Assembly: GCF_004337695.1 (NCBI RefSeq) | Contig: NZ_SJXJ01000004.1 | Span: 191,678-255,677, forward strand | From: Tenacibaculum sp. M341 | Lineage (GTDB): Bacteria > Bacteroidota > Bacteroidia > Flavobacteriales > Flavobacteriaceae | Direction of reading: 5' to 3' | Length of the DNA: 64,000 nt | Part shown: one piece after another, positions 36,185 to 46,000 of the stretch | How the letters are laid out: each line of letters begins with the position of its first letter | Position numbering within the stretch: the stretch's first letter is position 1 | Notes under the pieces: generated by a model | The model's input: the letters and a program-made list of their open reading frames with translations, nothing else | What the model was told of the DNA's origin: nothing | Database searches by the model: none | Translations under genes and position numbers: made by a program

Positions 36185-36475
36185 ATGAAACCAGCAGCAA
36201 GAGTAACAGATATGCATACTTGCCCAATGGTAACCGGAACTGTACCTCATGTTGGTGGTCCTATTTTACCAGCAGGAGAACCTACTGTTTTAATAGGTGG
36301 TTTGCCAGCAGCAAGAATGGGAGATAAAGCAGTGTGTACCGGACCACCAGATACTATAGTAAGCGGATCTGGAACAGTACTAATTGGGGGTAAACCAGCA
36401 GCAAGAATGGGAGATACAACAGCTCACGGCGGAACTATAACAGCAGGAGAACCAACTGTGTTAATTGGAGGGTAA
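36185..36475 (+). CDS. PAAR-repeat spike tip protein (Afp10-like role)
   Basis: 96 residues of PAAR repeats: MKPAARVTDMHTCP, GEPTVLIGGLPAARMGDKA, TVLIGGKPAARMGDTTAHGG, GEPTVLIGG. His11, Cys13, Cys57-like and His-rich positions would hold the metal ion at the sharp tip. It lacks any C-terminal extension. The two internal GxPTVLIGG(L/K)PAARMGD blocks are almost identical. Confidence 0.93.
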   Translation: MKPAARVTDMHTCPMVTGTVPHVGGPILPAGEPTVLIGGLPAARMGDKAVCTGPPDTIVSGSGTVLIGGKPAARMGDTTAHGGTITAGEPTVLIGG

Positions 36476-36540
36476 AACCGAAGAGGTTACAACTTGTGAG
36501 TATTTGATTATTAAAAAATAATTTGAAAAAATAAAAAAAC

Positions 36541-36951
36541 GTGGAAATAGACAATGATTTTTTGGGTAGGGGATGGAGTTTCCCTCCTGAGTTTAGTATC
36601 AGACAAAAAGAAGTTGTTATGACAACTGGTAACAATGATATACAAAATAGTTTAATAATACTATTGTCTACAAAATTAAGAGAACGTGTAATGCTCCCAA
36701 AATATGGTTGCAATCTAGAAGAGTTACTTTTTAAACCTTTAGATCTTACACTAGAAACAGAGATAAAAGACATTATAACCAGAGCAATACTGTACCATGA
36801 ACCTAGAATTGATGTGTTGAGTATAGCTATAGATGGTACCAATGAATTAGAAGGTAAAGTATTGATTCAGATTAATTACCAAATAAGAAATACAAATACC
36901 AGAAGTAACCTTGTGTTTCCTTTCTACAAAGGAGAAGCAACTGAAATCTAA
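36541..36951 (+). CDS. gp25-like baseplate wedge protein (Afp9)
   Basis: 136 residues starting at GTG. MEIDNDFLGRGWSFPPEF is the expected start of the GPW/gp25 family; the next in-frame ATG would cut off this conserved part. Further motifs: NDIQNSLIILLSTKLRERVM, EPRIDVLSIAI and a C-terminal NTRSNLVFPFYKGE. gp25 proteins start sheath polymerisation at the baseplate. The 65-bp gap after PAAR is larger than others in this operon and has no hairpin. Confidence 0.93.
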   Translation: MEIDNDFLGRGWSFPPEFSIRQKEVVMTTGNNDIQNSLIILLSTKLRERVMLPKYGCNLEELLFKPLDLTLETEIKDIITRAILYHEPRIDVLSIAIDGTNELEGKVLIQINYQIRNTNTRSNLVFPFYKGEATEI

Positions 36952-36956
36952 AAAAA

Positions 36957-39900
36957 ATGACAAACAATACAGATACGTTTTTACATTACAGAGAAGGAAA
37001 AACACAATCGCAGCGTTTTTTGAAAAACTTAGATCCAGAAAATTTAAAGTTGAACGATTTAGATGTTGCAGATTGGTTGCTTTTTGCTTTTAATTTTGCA
37101 AAACATGTAAACTATTTTGAAAAAGATAATTCACAAAGCTCATCGGTTAATTGGCAAGATTTTTTCGATTATTTTCAATTAAAAGAAATCATTAGTGATA
37201 GCATAGATGATATAGATGCGAATGCTGTAGATATTCCTAGAAGAGAGCAAGTGGCTTATGAAAAGCTTCGTAAAAGTATTCAAGATAAATTATATGGTTT
37301 TGAAAAAGATGGAACTTTAACTCCGCACTTAGTTTTATTCATTTCGTTTTTAAATATTTTAGAATATTCTAAAAAGAGTTTTAATAATTTAACCAAAAGA
37401 CATCTCGATTTTTATTACAGTGAAATTTTAAAAATTGAAAAAAGAGAAGCTATTGAAGATAAAGCCTATGTTATTTTTGAGTTAGCGAAAAAAGCAACTC
37501 AAGAGATAGTTGCAGAAGGAACTTTGTTGGATGGTAAAAAAGATGCTGATGGAAAAAAGAGAGCTTATAAAATTGCAGATGATATTGTAGTAAATCAGGC
37601 TAAAGTTGAGCATATTAGAAGTTTTTTAAGAGATGATGAGAATCAGCAAATTAAAATGGCTCCTATTGCTAACTCTAAAGATGGATTAGGAGAGAAACTA
37701 GATGAAGATTCACAGTATTGGTGGCCTTTTGGATATTTTCAAAATCCAGATACAGAAGTAGCTCAGTTATCTTATCCTGAATTACCAGATGCAGAGTTAG
37801 GATTTGCTATAGCATCTCCAATATTAAAATTAAAAGGAGGAAATCGTACAGTTGAAATTCGATTTAGCTATAAAAACTTAGGAGCCTTAGGAACCACATT
37901 TACAAATGCTGATGGAACACAAGGATTTGATGCCTTTGAGTTAGCGGATTTCAAAAAAAATATACAGGTATTATGTAGTGGAGAGGAAGAATGGCTGTTA
38001 AATGAAGAGGCAATAAAAAGTGTTACCAATACTACCAATTCATTAGTTTTAAAATTAGAATTTCCTAAAGAATTTCCAGCAATTGCTCCTAATTCAGAAA
38101 TGCTGTCAGGTGGTTTTACAACCAACCAACCAATCATTCGTTTTATCATTAAAGGAGAAGATAATTATGCTTTTTATAGTAAGCTAGCTGAAAAGAAGAT
38201 TCTAGACATGAAGATTGATGTAAATGTTACTGAAATGACAGACTTCATTCTAGAAAATGATAGTGGATTAATTGATATTAAAAAACCATTTTATCCATTT
38301 ACATCGCAGCCAATTAAAGGATCGAATTTTACGTTGAAAAGTAGTGAGATTTTTGATAAAAAATGGAGCAACATTGATGTAAAAGTAAACTGGAAGAATA
38401 CACCAGATTCTTTTAAAGATCACTACAAAGCATATATCTCAGATAAAATAAATGGTTTAGATAGGAACTATTTTGAAAATCCAAGACCAGCTGAACAAAA
38501 TGTGACGTATGTTGTTAATTCTGATGCATATTTTAAAGGAGAAGTACTTTTAAAAGAAAAAGAAAGTTGGGAATTAAGAAAAGCAGGTGTTTCTCTTTTT
38601 ACATTAAATGAGAATGATTTTACGTTTTCGATAAAACCAGGATTGAACAGAGCAGATGCGCTTAGGTTGGTGTTGAGTCAATCTATGTTGCAAGAAATTT
38701 ATCCGGTGTTGTATACATTAACACTTACCGGAGGAGATCCAACACATCCAATTCCATCAAATGCTTACATTCCTTTAATTGAATCTATAGAGATTAATTA
38801 TGAAGCATCAGAAGTAAAAGTAACAAACGATTTTAACGAAGAAACAACATTGTTTTTAGAAGATGTTTATGGGTATTATAAAGAAGATAAATTATTAAAT
38901 ATTGTTCCACAACATAATAATTCGGGTGAGTTATATATCGGATTAAGTGCTTTAGAAGGACAACAAATTTCGTTATTGGTTCAAAACGTAGAAGGAAGTG
39001 AAAATCCTGAAGCAATAACATTTAATGAAGGAGAAAAAATAAAGTGGGAAGTGCTATCGAACAATTCATGGATTGATTTATCAGATGATATTTTATTAAA
39101 TGAAACGAATAACTTTTTACAGTCAGGAATTGTAAAGTTTCAATTACCAAGCACATTAAATTTATCAAATACACGTCTTAGTGGAGATTTAGTTTGGGTT
39201 AGAGCTTCTATGAATAGAGCTTTTGATGCAGTGTGTAAGTTACAAGGCATATTTGCACAAGCAGCCATAGCAAGATTTGAAAATAATGGTAATAATCTTT
39301 CTCATTTAGGTGAAGGATTACCTGCAAATACTATTGATAGACTTCAAACTAGAGTGCCAAAAATTAAATCAGTATCTCAACCATATAACTCAATAGAAGG
39401 CTTGTATGAAGAAACAGATTTAGAATATTACAGAAGAATTAGTGAACGCTTAAGACATAAAAATAGAGCTATTACACAATGGGATTACGAATATTTAATT
39501 CTTCAAAAATTTCCAGACATCTTTAAAGTAAAGTGTTTAAATCACACTTCTAACACTTCTTATTTAGCACCAGGTTATGTAACAATTATTGTAGTACCAA
39601 ATACAAGAAACAAAAACATATTTGACGTTTATCAACCAAGAGTAAGTCAAAACTTATTAACTGAAGTAAGAGACTTTGTGAATTCATTAAATACCATGCA
39701 GGTGAACGCTATTGTAATGAATCCGAATTATCAAGAGATAGGAGTAGAAGTATCTGTAAAGTTTAATAAAGGATACGATGAAAACTTTTACAGCAAAAAG
39801 TTAGATGAAGATATTAAGAGTTTCATATCTCCTTGGGCTTTTTCAGCAGCTGAAGAAATTAGTTTTGGAGTAGCAATGAATAGGTTTCATATGATTGATT

Positions 39901-40085
39901 ATTTAGATCAATTGCCTTATGTAGATTACATAGATGGATTAATCATTAAAAAAGAAGTTGTTGATGAAGAAACAGGGAAGTCTAAAATGGTAATTGATAG
40001 TAATGTAGAGATTCAAGCAGATCCTAAATCCATTTTTGTGTCATCTAAAAAGCACATAGTAACAATTGCTAAAGAGGTATGCTAA
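36957..40085 (+). CDS. Baseplate J-like wedge protein (Afp11)
   Basis: 1042 residues, large Bacteroidota-type baseplate J protein. Features: N-terminal LHYREGKTQSQRFLKNLDPE, FELAKKATQEIVAEGTLLDG, FTLKSSEIFDKKW, and the conserved C-terminal baseplate J part (ISERLRHKNRAITQWDYEYL, FPDIFKVKCLNHT, PGYVTIIVVPNTR, VSVKFNKGYDENFYSKKLDE, ISFGVAMNRFHMIDYLDQLP). It builds the baseplate wedges with the gp25 protein 6 bp upstream and the following gene. Confidence 0.9.
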   Translation: MTNNTDTFLHYREGKTQSQRFLKNLDPENLKLNDLDVADWLLFAFNFAKHVNYFEKDNSQSSSVNWQDFFDYFQLKEIISDSIDDIDANAVDIPRREQVAYEKLRKSIQDKLYGFEKDGTLTPHLVLFISFLNILEYSKKSFNNLTKRHLDFYYSEILKIEKREAIEDKAYVIFELAKKATQEIVAEGTLLDGKKDADGKKRAYKIADDIVVNQAKVEHIRSFLRDDENQQIKMAPIANSKDGLGEKLDEDSQYWWPFGYFQNPDTEVAQLSYPELPDAELGFAIASPILKLKGGNRTVEIRFSYKNLGALGTTFTNADGTQGFDAFELADFKKNIQVLCSGEEEWLLNEEAIKSVTNTTNSLVLKLEFPKEFPAIAPNSEMLSGGFTTNQPIIRFIIKGEDNYAFYSKLAEKKILDMKIDVNVTEMTDFILENDSGLIDIKKPFYPFTSQPIKGSNFTLKSSEIFDKKWSNIDVKVNWKNTPDSFKDHYKAYISDKINGLDRNYFENPRPAEQNVTYVVNSDAYFKGEVLLKEKESWELRKAGVSLFTLNENDFTFSIKPGLNRADALRLVLSQSMLQEIYPVLYTLTLTGGDPTHPIPSNAYIPLIESIEINYEASEVKVTNDFNEETTLFLEDVYGYYKEDKLLNIVPQHNNSGELYIGLSALEGQQISLLVQNVEGSENPEAITFNEGEKIKWEVLSNNSWIDLSDDILLNETNNFLQSGIVKFQLPSTLNLSNTRLSGDLVWVRASMNRAFDAVCKLQGIFAQAAIARFENNGNNLSHLGEGLPANTIDRLQTRVPKIKSVSQPYNSIEGLYEETDLEYYRRISERLRHKNRAITQWDYEYLILQKFPDIFKVKCLNHTSNTSYLAPGYVTIIVVPNTRNKNIFDVYQPRVSQNLLTEVRDFVNSLNTMQVNAIVMNPNYQEIGVEVSVKFNKGYDENFYSKKLDEDIKSFISPWAFSAAEEISFGVAMNRFHMIDYLDQLPYVDYIDGLIIKKEVVDEETGKSKMVIDSNVEIQADPKSIFVSSKKHIVTIAKEVC

Positions 40086-40116
40086 TAAAATTAACTACGA
40101 AGAAAAAAATATTACA

Positions 40117-43014
40117 ATGTTAGATAATAAGCACATAACGATTCCTAAAAAGGTAGATACAAATGACGATTTAGATTTTGAATTTCTACGAAAAGAAGGA
40201 ATTAATTATATAGAAAAACTAGGTAGTAAATTATGGACAGACTATAATTCTCACGACCCAGGAATATCAATTTTAGAGGTATTGAGCTATGCGATTACTG
40301 ATTTAGGAATGAGAACTAATTTGAATATGGAAGACATTTTAGCTTCTAATTCCAATGAACACGCATTACATACTCAGTTTATAAAAGCAACGGAAATACT
40401 TCCATCAGCACCTTTAACTCATTCTGATTACAGAAAGTTGTTTTTAAGTATAGGAGATAGTTTAAACTTAAAAAGGCCAATAAAAAACTGTTGGTTGGTA
40501 CCTTATGAAGAAACTATTTATTCAGATTGTAAAACAGGAGAGTTGTCTTATGAAAAAGGTACTGGAGATGCACAGCATTTTAATGTAAAAGGACTGTATA
40601 AATTGCTGTTAGATGTTGATGAGGATATAGTAGGAGATTGTGATCGTTCAGGAATTCATGCGGCTATTTACAATGTTTTTAATAAAAATAGAAACTTATG
40701 TGAAGATTTAGTAGAAATAGATGAAGTTAAAAACCAAGACGTAGCTATTTGTGCAAAAATAGAGGTAGAGCGTGAGGTAGATGAAGAGCGAGTACATGCT
40801 ACTGTACTTCACAAGTTAGAGCAATATTTTGCTCCTGAAGTAAACTTCTATTCTTTAAATCAAATGTTAGATAAAGGGTATACAACTGATGAAGTTTTAG
40901 AAGGTCCACTTTTAGATAACGGAATTTTTATTGATACTAAAGAGTTAGAAAAAAGTCAATTAAGAACAGAGTTACGTTTGTCAGATATTATTAGAGAAAT
41001 AATGTCTATTGATGGTGTAAAAGAAATCAAAGAAATTTCTGTAAATCAATGTGGAGGAAGTGTATCAACAGATAATCCATGGGTTTTATGTTTAGAAGAA
41101 GGAAAGAAACCAGTTTTATGTGATTTAAGTTCATTTAGTTATAGTAAAGGTACTTTACCTCTAAATCTTAATAAAACAAAAGTTGAGCAATATCTAAATG
41201 AAATCAAAGCTCAAGAAGCTTTATTAATTGAAAATGCACAAACTGATGGAGATATACCTTTACCAAAAGGAAACTATTATGATATAGATTCGTACAAAAC
41301 CATTTTAAACGAATTTCCTGATACTTATGGAGTAGGAAGTTTTGGAATTGTATCAGAATCTACACCAGAAAGAAAAGCATTAGCAAAACAATTAAAAGGT
41401 TATTTGTTGTTTTTCGATCAAATTTTAGCAAGTTACTTCAAGCATTTAGGAAAGGTTAAAGAAATTTTAAGTGTTTCAGGATCTCTAAAAAGAACCTATT
41501 TTACTCAAGCATTAAAAGATGTTAAAGGTTTTGAAGAGTTGGTAAGTAACGATTACACTAGTAACAATGAAGAGACATTAACTGATTTGTTATTTGAAGA
41601 AATAGATAACAATGCACAAAGAAGAAATGAAGTTTTAAATCATTTATTAGCCCGATTTGCTGAGAATTTTAGCGACTATGTTTTTATAATGAAAGAGCTT
41701 TATGGAAACTCTGTTGATGAAATTGTACTGAGAGATAAGGAAGATTTTTTAAAAGATTATGAAGTAATTAGTAAGACTAGAGGATCTGGGTATAATTATA
41801 ATGCTCCGGTGGGTGATTTGTGGAACACTACTAATGTTTCTGGAGTACAAAAAAGAATTGCTCGTTTACTGGGACTTAAAAATTACGAGAGACGAAATAT
41901 TTCTGATTCACCTGTAAATATTATTCCAATTTTAGACGATCAGTGTACAGATAATAATAACTCTGATGTCAATTATGCATGGGAAATTGAAGATGCTAAT
42001 GGCGATATTTTGTTGTATTCTTTTGTTGATTTAGAGCCTAAACCTAAAGATGATGAACTGTGTGATATTGATCCAGTGTTGGCAAATGAAATAAATTCAA
42101 ATCCTTGTTTTAATCCTTATTCAAGTTCAGAAAACACATATGATTATCATAAAGGATATCAAATAGAACATGTAGCATTTACAAACTTGTACACAGCTGT
42201 TTTCAATGCAATACAGGTGGATGTAGAAGAAATCAATAATGTTTTTGAGAAACCAGTTAAAGACGGAGATTTTATAGGTCATATAAAAATTGTAGAGAAA
42301 GACGGGAAGTATAGTTTTAAGATTGTCAATAATTTACAAGAGAAATTGGTAATAGCAAGATCTAACAAATGCTACAATATTGATGAGTTAAGGGGAGCAC
42401 TTATAGATCTTTTAGAATATTTAAAACACGATTTCACAGAGGAAGGTATTTTCTTGGTAGAGAATATTTTATTAAAACCATCATTTAAAAGTTTAGAAAT
42501 CAATCCAGGAGGAATTGGATGTATGATTGTTCAAAACTCGTTCATTGTAGATTATAAAGATGATATAGGTTCAGATGTTGGAGAAGGAGCTTTTATGAAT
42601 GGTTGTGAAGGAGACTGTGAAAATGAATTATTAGACCCTTATTCATACAGAGTAACTATTGTGTTACCAGGATATAGTTATCGATTCTCAGATCCTGATT
42701 TTAGAGAATATGCAGAAAAAGTAATTAGACAAGAGTTACCAGCTCATGTATTAGCCAAAATATGTTGGGTAGGAGACCGAAGAAGTGAATTAGGAACCTC
42801 TAAGGATAATTTAGAATTATTTGAAGGAGCTTATGAAAAATTTTTAAAAGATAAATCTAACGGAAGCTCTAATGAACTCTTAAAGAGTACAGAAGATTTA
42901 ATTACTAAGATGGACGAATTATACAACATTTATAGACCAGGAAGATTATTGGATTGTGGTGATGAGGATGATACGTTAGACGGAAGAATAATCTTAGGAC
43001 AATCAAATATTTAA
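40117..43014 (+). CDS. Second large baseplate wedge protein (Afp12-like)
   Basis: 965 residues from the ATG at 40117; a TTG at 40066 would overlap the previous gene and is less likely. The N-terminal LWTDYNSHDPGISILEVLSY and AITDLGMRTN are characteristic of eCIS/phage wedge proteins. The C-terminal YSYRVTIVLPGYSYRFSDPD and FREYAEKVIRQELPAHVLAK also belong to this type, as does ARLLGLKNYERRNI in the middle. In Afp the corresponding gene follows the baseplate J gene, as here. It should complete the wedge and carry fibre attachment sites. Confidence 0.85.
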   Translation: MLDNKHITIPKKVDTNDDLDFEFLRKEGINYIEKLGSKLWTDYNSHDPGISILEVLSYAITDLGMRTNLNMEDILASNSNEHALHTQFIKATEILPSAPLTHSDYRKLFLSIGDSLNLKRPIKNCWLVPYEETIYSDCKTGELSYEKGTGDAQHFNVKGLYKLLLDVDEDIVGDCDRSGIHAAIYNVFNKNRNLCEDLVEIDEVKNQDVAICAKIEVEREVDEERVHATVLHKLEQYFAPEVNFYSLNQMLDKGYTTDEVLEGPLLDNGIFIDTKELEKSQLRTELRLSDIIREIMSIDGVKEIKEISVNQCGGSVSTDNPWVLCLEEGKKPVLCDLSSFSYSKGTLPLNLNKTKVEQYLNEIKAQEALLIENAQTDGDIPLPKGNYYDIDSYKTILNEFPDTYGVGSFGIVSESTPERKALAKQLKGYLLFFDQILASYFKHLGKVKEILSVSGSLKRTYFTQALKDVKGFEELVSNDYTSNNEETLTDLLFEEIDNNAQRRNEVLNHLLARFAENFSDYVFIMKELYGNSVDEIVLRDKEDFLKDYEVISKTRGSGYNYNAPVGDLWNTTNVSGVQKRIARLLGLKNYERRNISDSPVNIIPILDDQCTDNNNSDVNYAWEIEDANGDILLYSFVDLEPKPKDDELCDIDPVLANEINSNPCFNPYSSSENTYDYHKGYQIEHVAFTNLYTAVFNAIQVDVEEINNVFEKPVKDGDFIGHIKIVEKDGKYSFKIVNNLQEKLVIARSNKCYNIDELRGALIDLLEYLKHDFTEEGIFLVENILLKPSFKSLEINPGGIGCMIVQNSFIVDYKDDIGSDVGEGAFMNGCEGDCENELLDPYSYRVTIVLPGYSYRFSDPDFREYAEKVIRQELPAHVLAKICWVGDRRSELGTSKDNLELFEGAYEKFLKDKSNGSSNELLKSTEDLITKMDELYNIYRPGRLLDCGDEDDTLDGRIILGQSNI

Positions 43015-43028
43015 AAAAAAAAAGCACC

Positions 43029-46000
43029 ATGAATTATAAATTAGAAAAACTTACAACACAATACAGGAAGTTTACAGAAAACCAAGCTTTAACAGCTGGT
43101 CAGTTAAATGAAATAATCGATTTTTTTGAAGATCAAGATCGTTTGTCAAGAACCCGATTAACCGGAGTTGGTTTGGCATGCGGATTTAAAACATCAGTTT
43201 TAGATGGAGATGACGATACTAAAATAATCAATGTTACCCAAGGAGTAGGGGTTACTACAGATGGAGATTTAGTTACGCTAAGAGACAAAGCGAGTGGTAG
43301 TATTGGTATATTAGGAGAAAAAGAGGTAGTAATTGATATTACAGAAAAAAACTATACACATTATAGAGAATACGAAACTACCAAAGGCTTTGAAGATAGT
43401 GATTATCCTTTTTTTAAATCAGTAGGAGAAGATGGTGTAGAGCAAAAAGTAAAACTTTACGAACTACGTAATATAAAAGAGATCGCTTTAGAAGATTTAG
43501 AAGATAAGGATAATGATGAGGAAGATAAAAAAAATCTTTTTAAGTGTTTGAATAGTAGTATGGTGACAGGTAAAGTTGCGTTACTGTTTTTAGAAAGTTT
43601 TGAAGAAGGAGAAACACCGTGTGAAGATATTGATTGTGATAATCAAGGAGATGAGCAGGTGTCTAACCTTAGAATGTTACTTGTAAGTGAAGACGATGTT
43701 GATAAAATTAGTCAGTCAGATATTATTTACAAAACAGCAGAAAGTTATGAAGCTTTACATAAAGTATTAAATCCAATAGAAGCTTTTAGAGCTATCATTT
43801 CAGAGGATGTTAAAAATACAGTAGAGTTAAAAGAAAAATTTGCAGAAGTTGTAACAAAAACAAATGTGTTTGGTGAGGAAGAAGGAGATTTAGGTTTGTT
43901 AGCTGGTATTAAAAAGGTAATAGAAACATTTAATTTATCTATAAATACTACTGAACTTTCAAATAGAGCAGAAGTATTGTTTAAAGCGAGTAATTCTTTT
44001 AAAGGAGAAGATTTTCAGTATAGATATGATTTGTTAAAAGATTTGTTTGCAACATACAATGAAATTAGAAGCTTTATTTTACAACTTAAATTTCAATGTA
44101 GTCCAGATTTAAATGCATTTCCTAAACATTTATTATTAGGTATTTTAGGAGCGCCTTTAAATATTGGTGAAAATACTGAACACAGACACGATTTTTATAA
44201 GTCGCCTATTTTGGTAAATGATGGCGAAAACTATCAAAAACTAGTTTTTTTAGTAGACAGATTTGAAAAACTATTACAAAATGGCTTACCAAATATGTTG
44301 CCAAAAACATTAAAAATAACACCATCAACTACAAGTGTATTTTTAGGTAATAGAGCCATTCCTTTTTATTACAACACTTCCAATGAATTTATCAGAAATT
44401 GGAATTTTGATAAAACAAAAAGAGGAAAAGAAGCTTATAATTTAAGTTATCATAGAGAAAATTTGTCTTCTGAAAATTTTATTCAAAAACCATTGAATTA
44501 TAGTTTAGATGGATTTGATTTTTTTAGAATTGAAGGACATATTGGAAAGGATTATAAAACAGCTTACGAAGAGATTAATTCTAAACGAATTGAATATGGA
44601 TTACCTTTTAAAATTAAAGTGTTATCTCTAAATGAAATACTTGATTCAGAAAAAAAAATAGCGGCAGTAGCTACACCATCCTTTTCGGAAGATATAGCAG
44701 TGGCAGAAAGAGCTATGTTTTCTAATGATCCTGAAGAACAAAAACATGGGGCGCATATATTATCAGCATTAAGAAATAGGTTAAACAATGTAGAGGGTAC
44801 ACTTTTTCGAGATTCAATACTAGGCGAAAAAGAAATTGAAACAGAGCTGTTAAGTGAGTATTTATGTCGTAACTCTGGATTAGAACATGCTGGAGGTGTT
44901 GAGTTAGGGGGTACATTTGTGTTGTTATATTATACAACTCCTGGTCCAGATTCTTCAACGATGGTGGTTGCAGATTTTTCAGTTCCCTATGTGTGTTGTA
45001 CTAAAAAAGAGCCTGTATTATTAGCAGTACCAGTAGATAAAGTATGTGAATATGAAGAACCAATTCAAATCTCTGTAATTCCAGAAGATGCAGAGGTTAC
45101 TACTTTTGTTAAGGAAAAACAAATTAATGCTATTACAAAAGTAGGGGAACAAAATTACTTTAACCCAATATTGGTTCCTTCTGAACATCATGAAAAGGTA
45201 ATTACTTTTCAGGTAAACGAAGAAGCTGTTGCGCCTCAAATAACTGTATATCCAGAGCCAAATATATCAATAGTATTAGATGAAATAGTATACAATGCCG
45301 ATGAAAGAAGTGCAATGGTAACATTTGAGATTAACTCAACAACAGATCCTGATTTAAATAATTTAAGTTTCGAATGGAGTTTTGGTGATGGAGAGAGACA
45401 ATTTTCAACAGGAAGAACTTTTACACATACCTACAAACGATTACCAGCTAATGAAGATATAGCATTTAACGTTGAAGTAATTGCAATCAATACTACTACA
45501 GGAGCTAGTAGTTGCCAAGCAATAGAAAGTTTGTTAATAGATTTATTTTTAATAGTAAACGAATTAGATATTTCAGTAACAGATGTATGTGATTATGATG
45601 ACAGAGTTTTATTAGAGGTGTTACCAGTAGGAGCAGAGGTAAAAGCTTATCTATTAAACACACAGATTAACGCAATTGAAAAAGAAGGAGAACAACAGTA
45701 TTTTGTTCCAAGAGCAGTCCCTTCAAGTACATTTGGCGATATTCAAGAGATTACTTTTACAGTAAATAATGATGTAATGAAACAAACGATAAAGGTTTAT
45801 CCAAAGCCAGATGTAAATATTACATCTTCTATTGAATTTATTGATGGTAAAGATGAGGTAATAGTAACTTATAAAGGGTTAATAAGTGAATATGAATATG
45901 AATTCGATTTTTCAGGAAATGGATTTTGGGAAGAAATTACACCAGATGCTACAGGAAGTTATTCAAAAACCTATGTATTAACATCTGATTTATCAGAAAT

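Noticed and set aside
34444-36475. Type VI secretion system based on VgrG and PAAR
   Set aside because: No TssJ, TssL, TssM or ClpV-type gene; spike genes are part of the eCIS order.
40066-40116. TTG start for the second baseplate wedge gene
   Set aside because: It would overlap the previous gene by 20 bp and adds residues without family similarity; ATG at 40117 is better.
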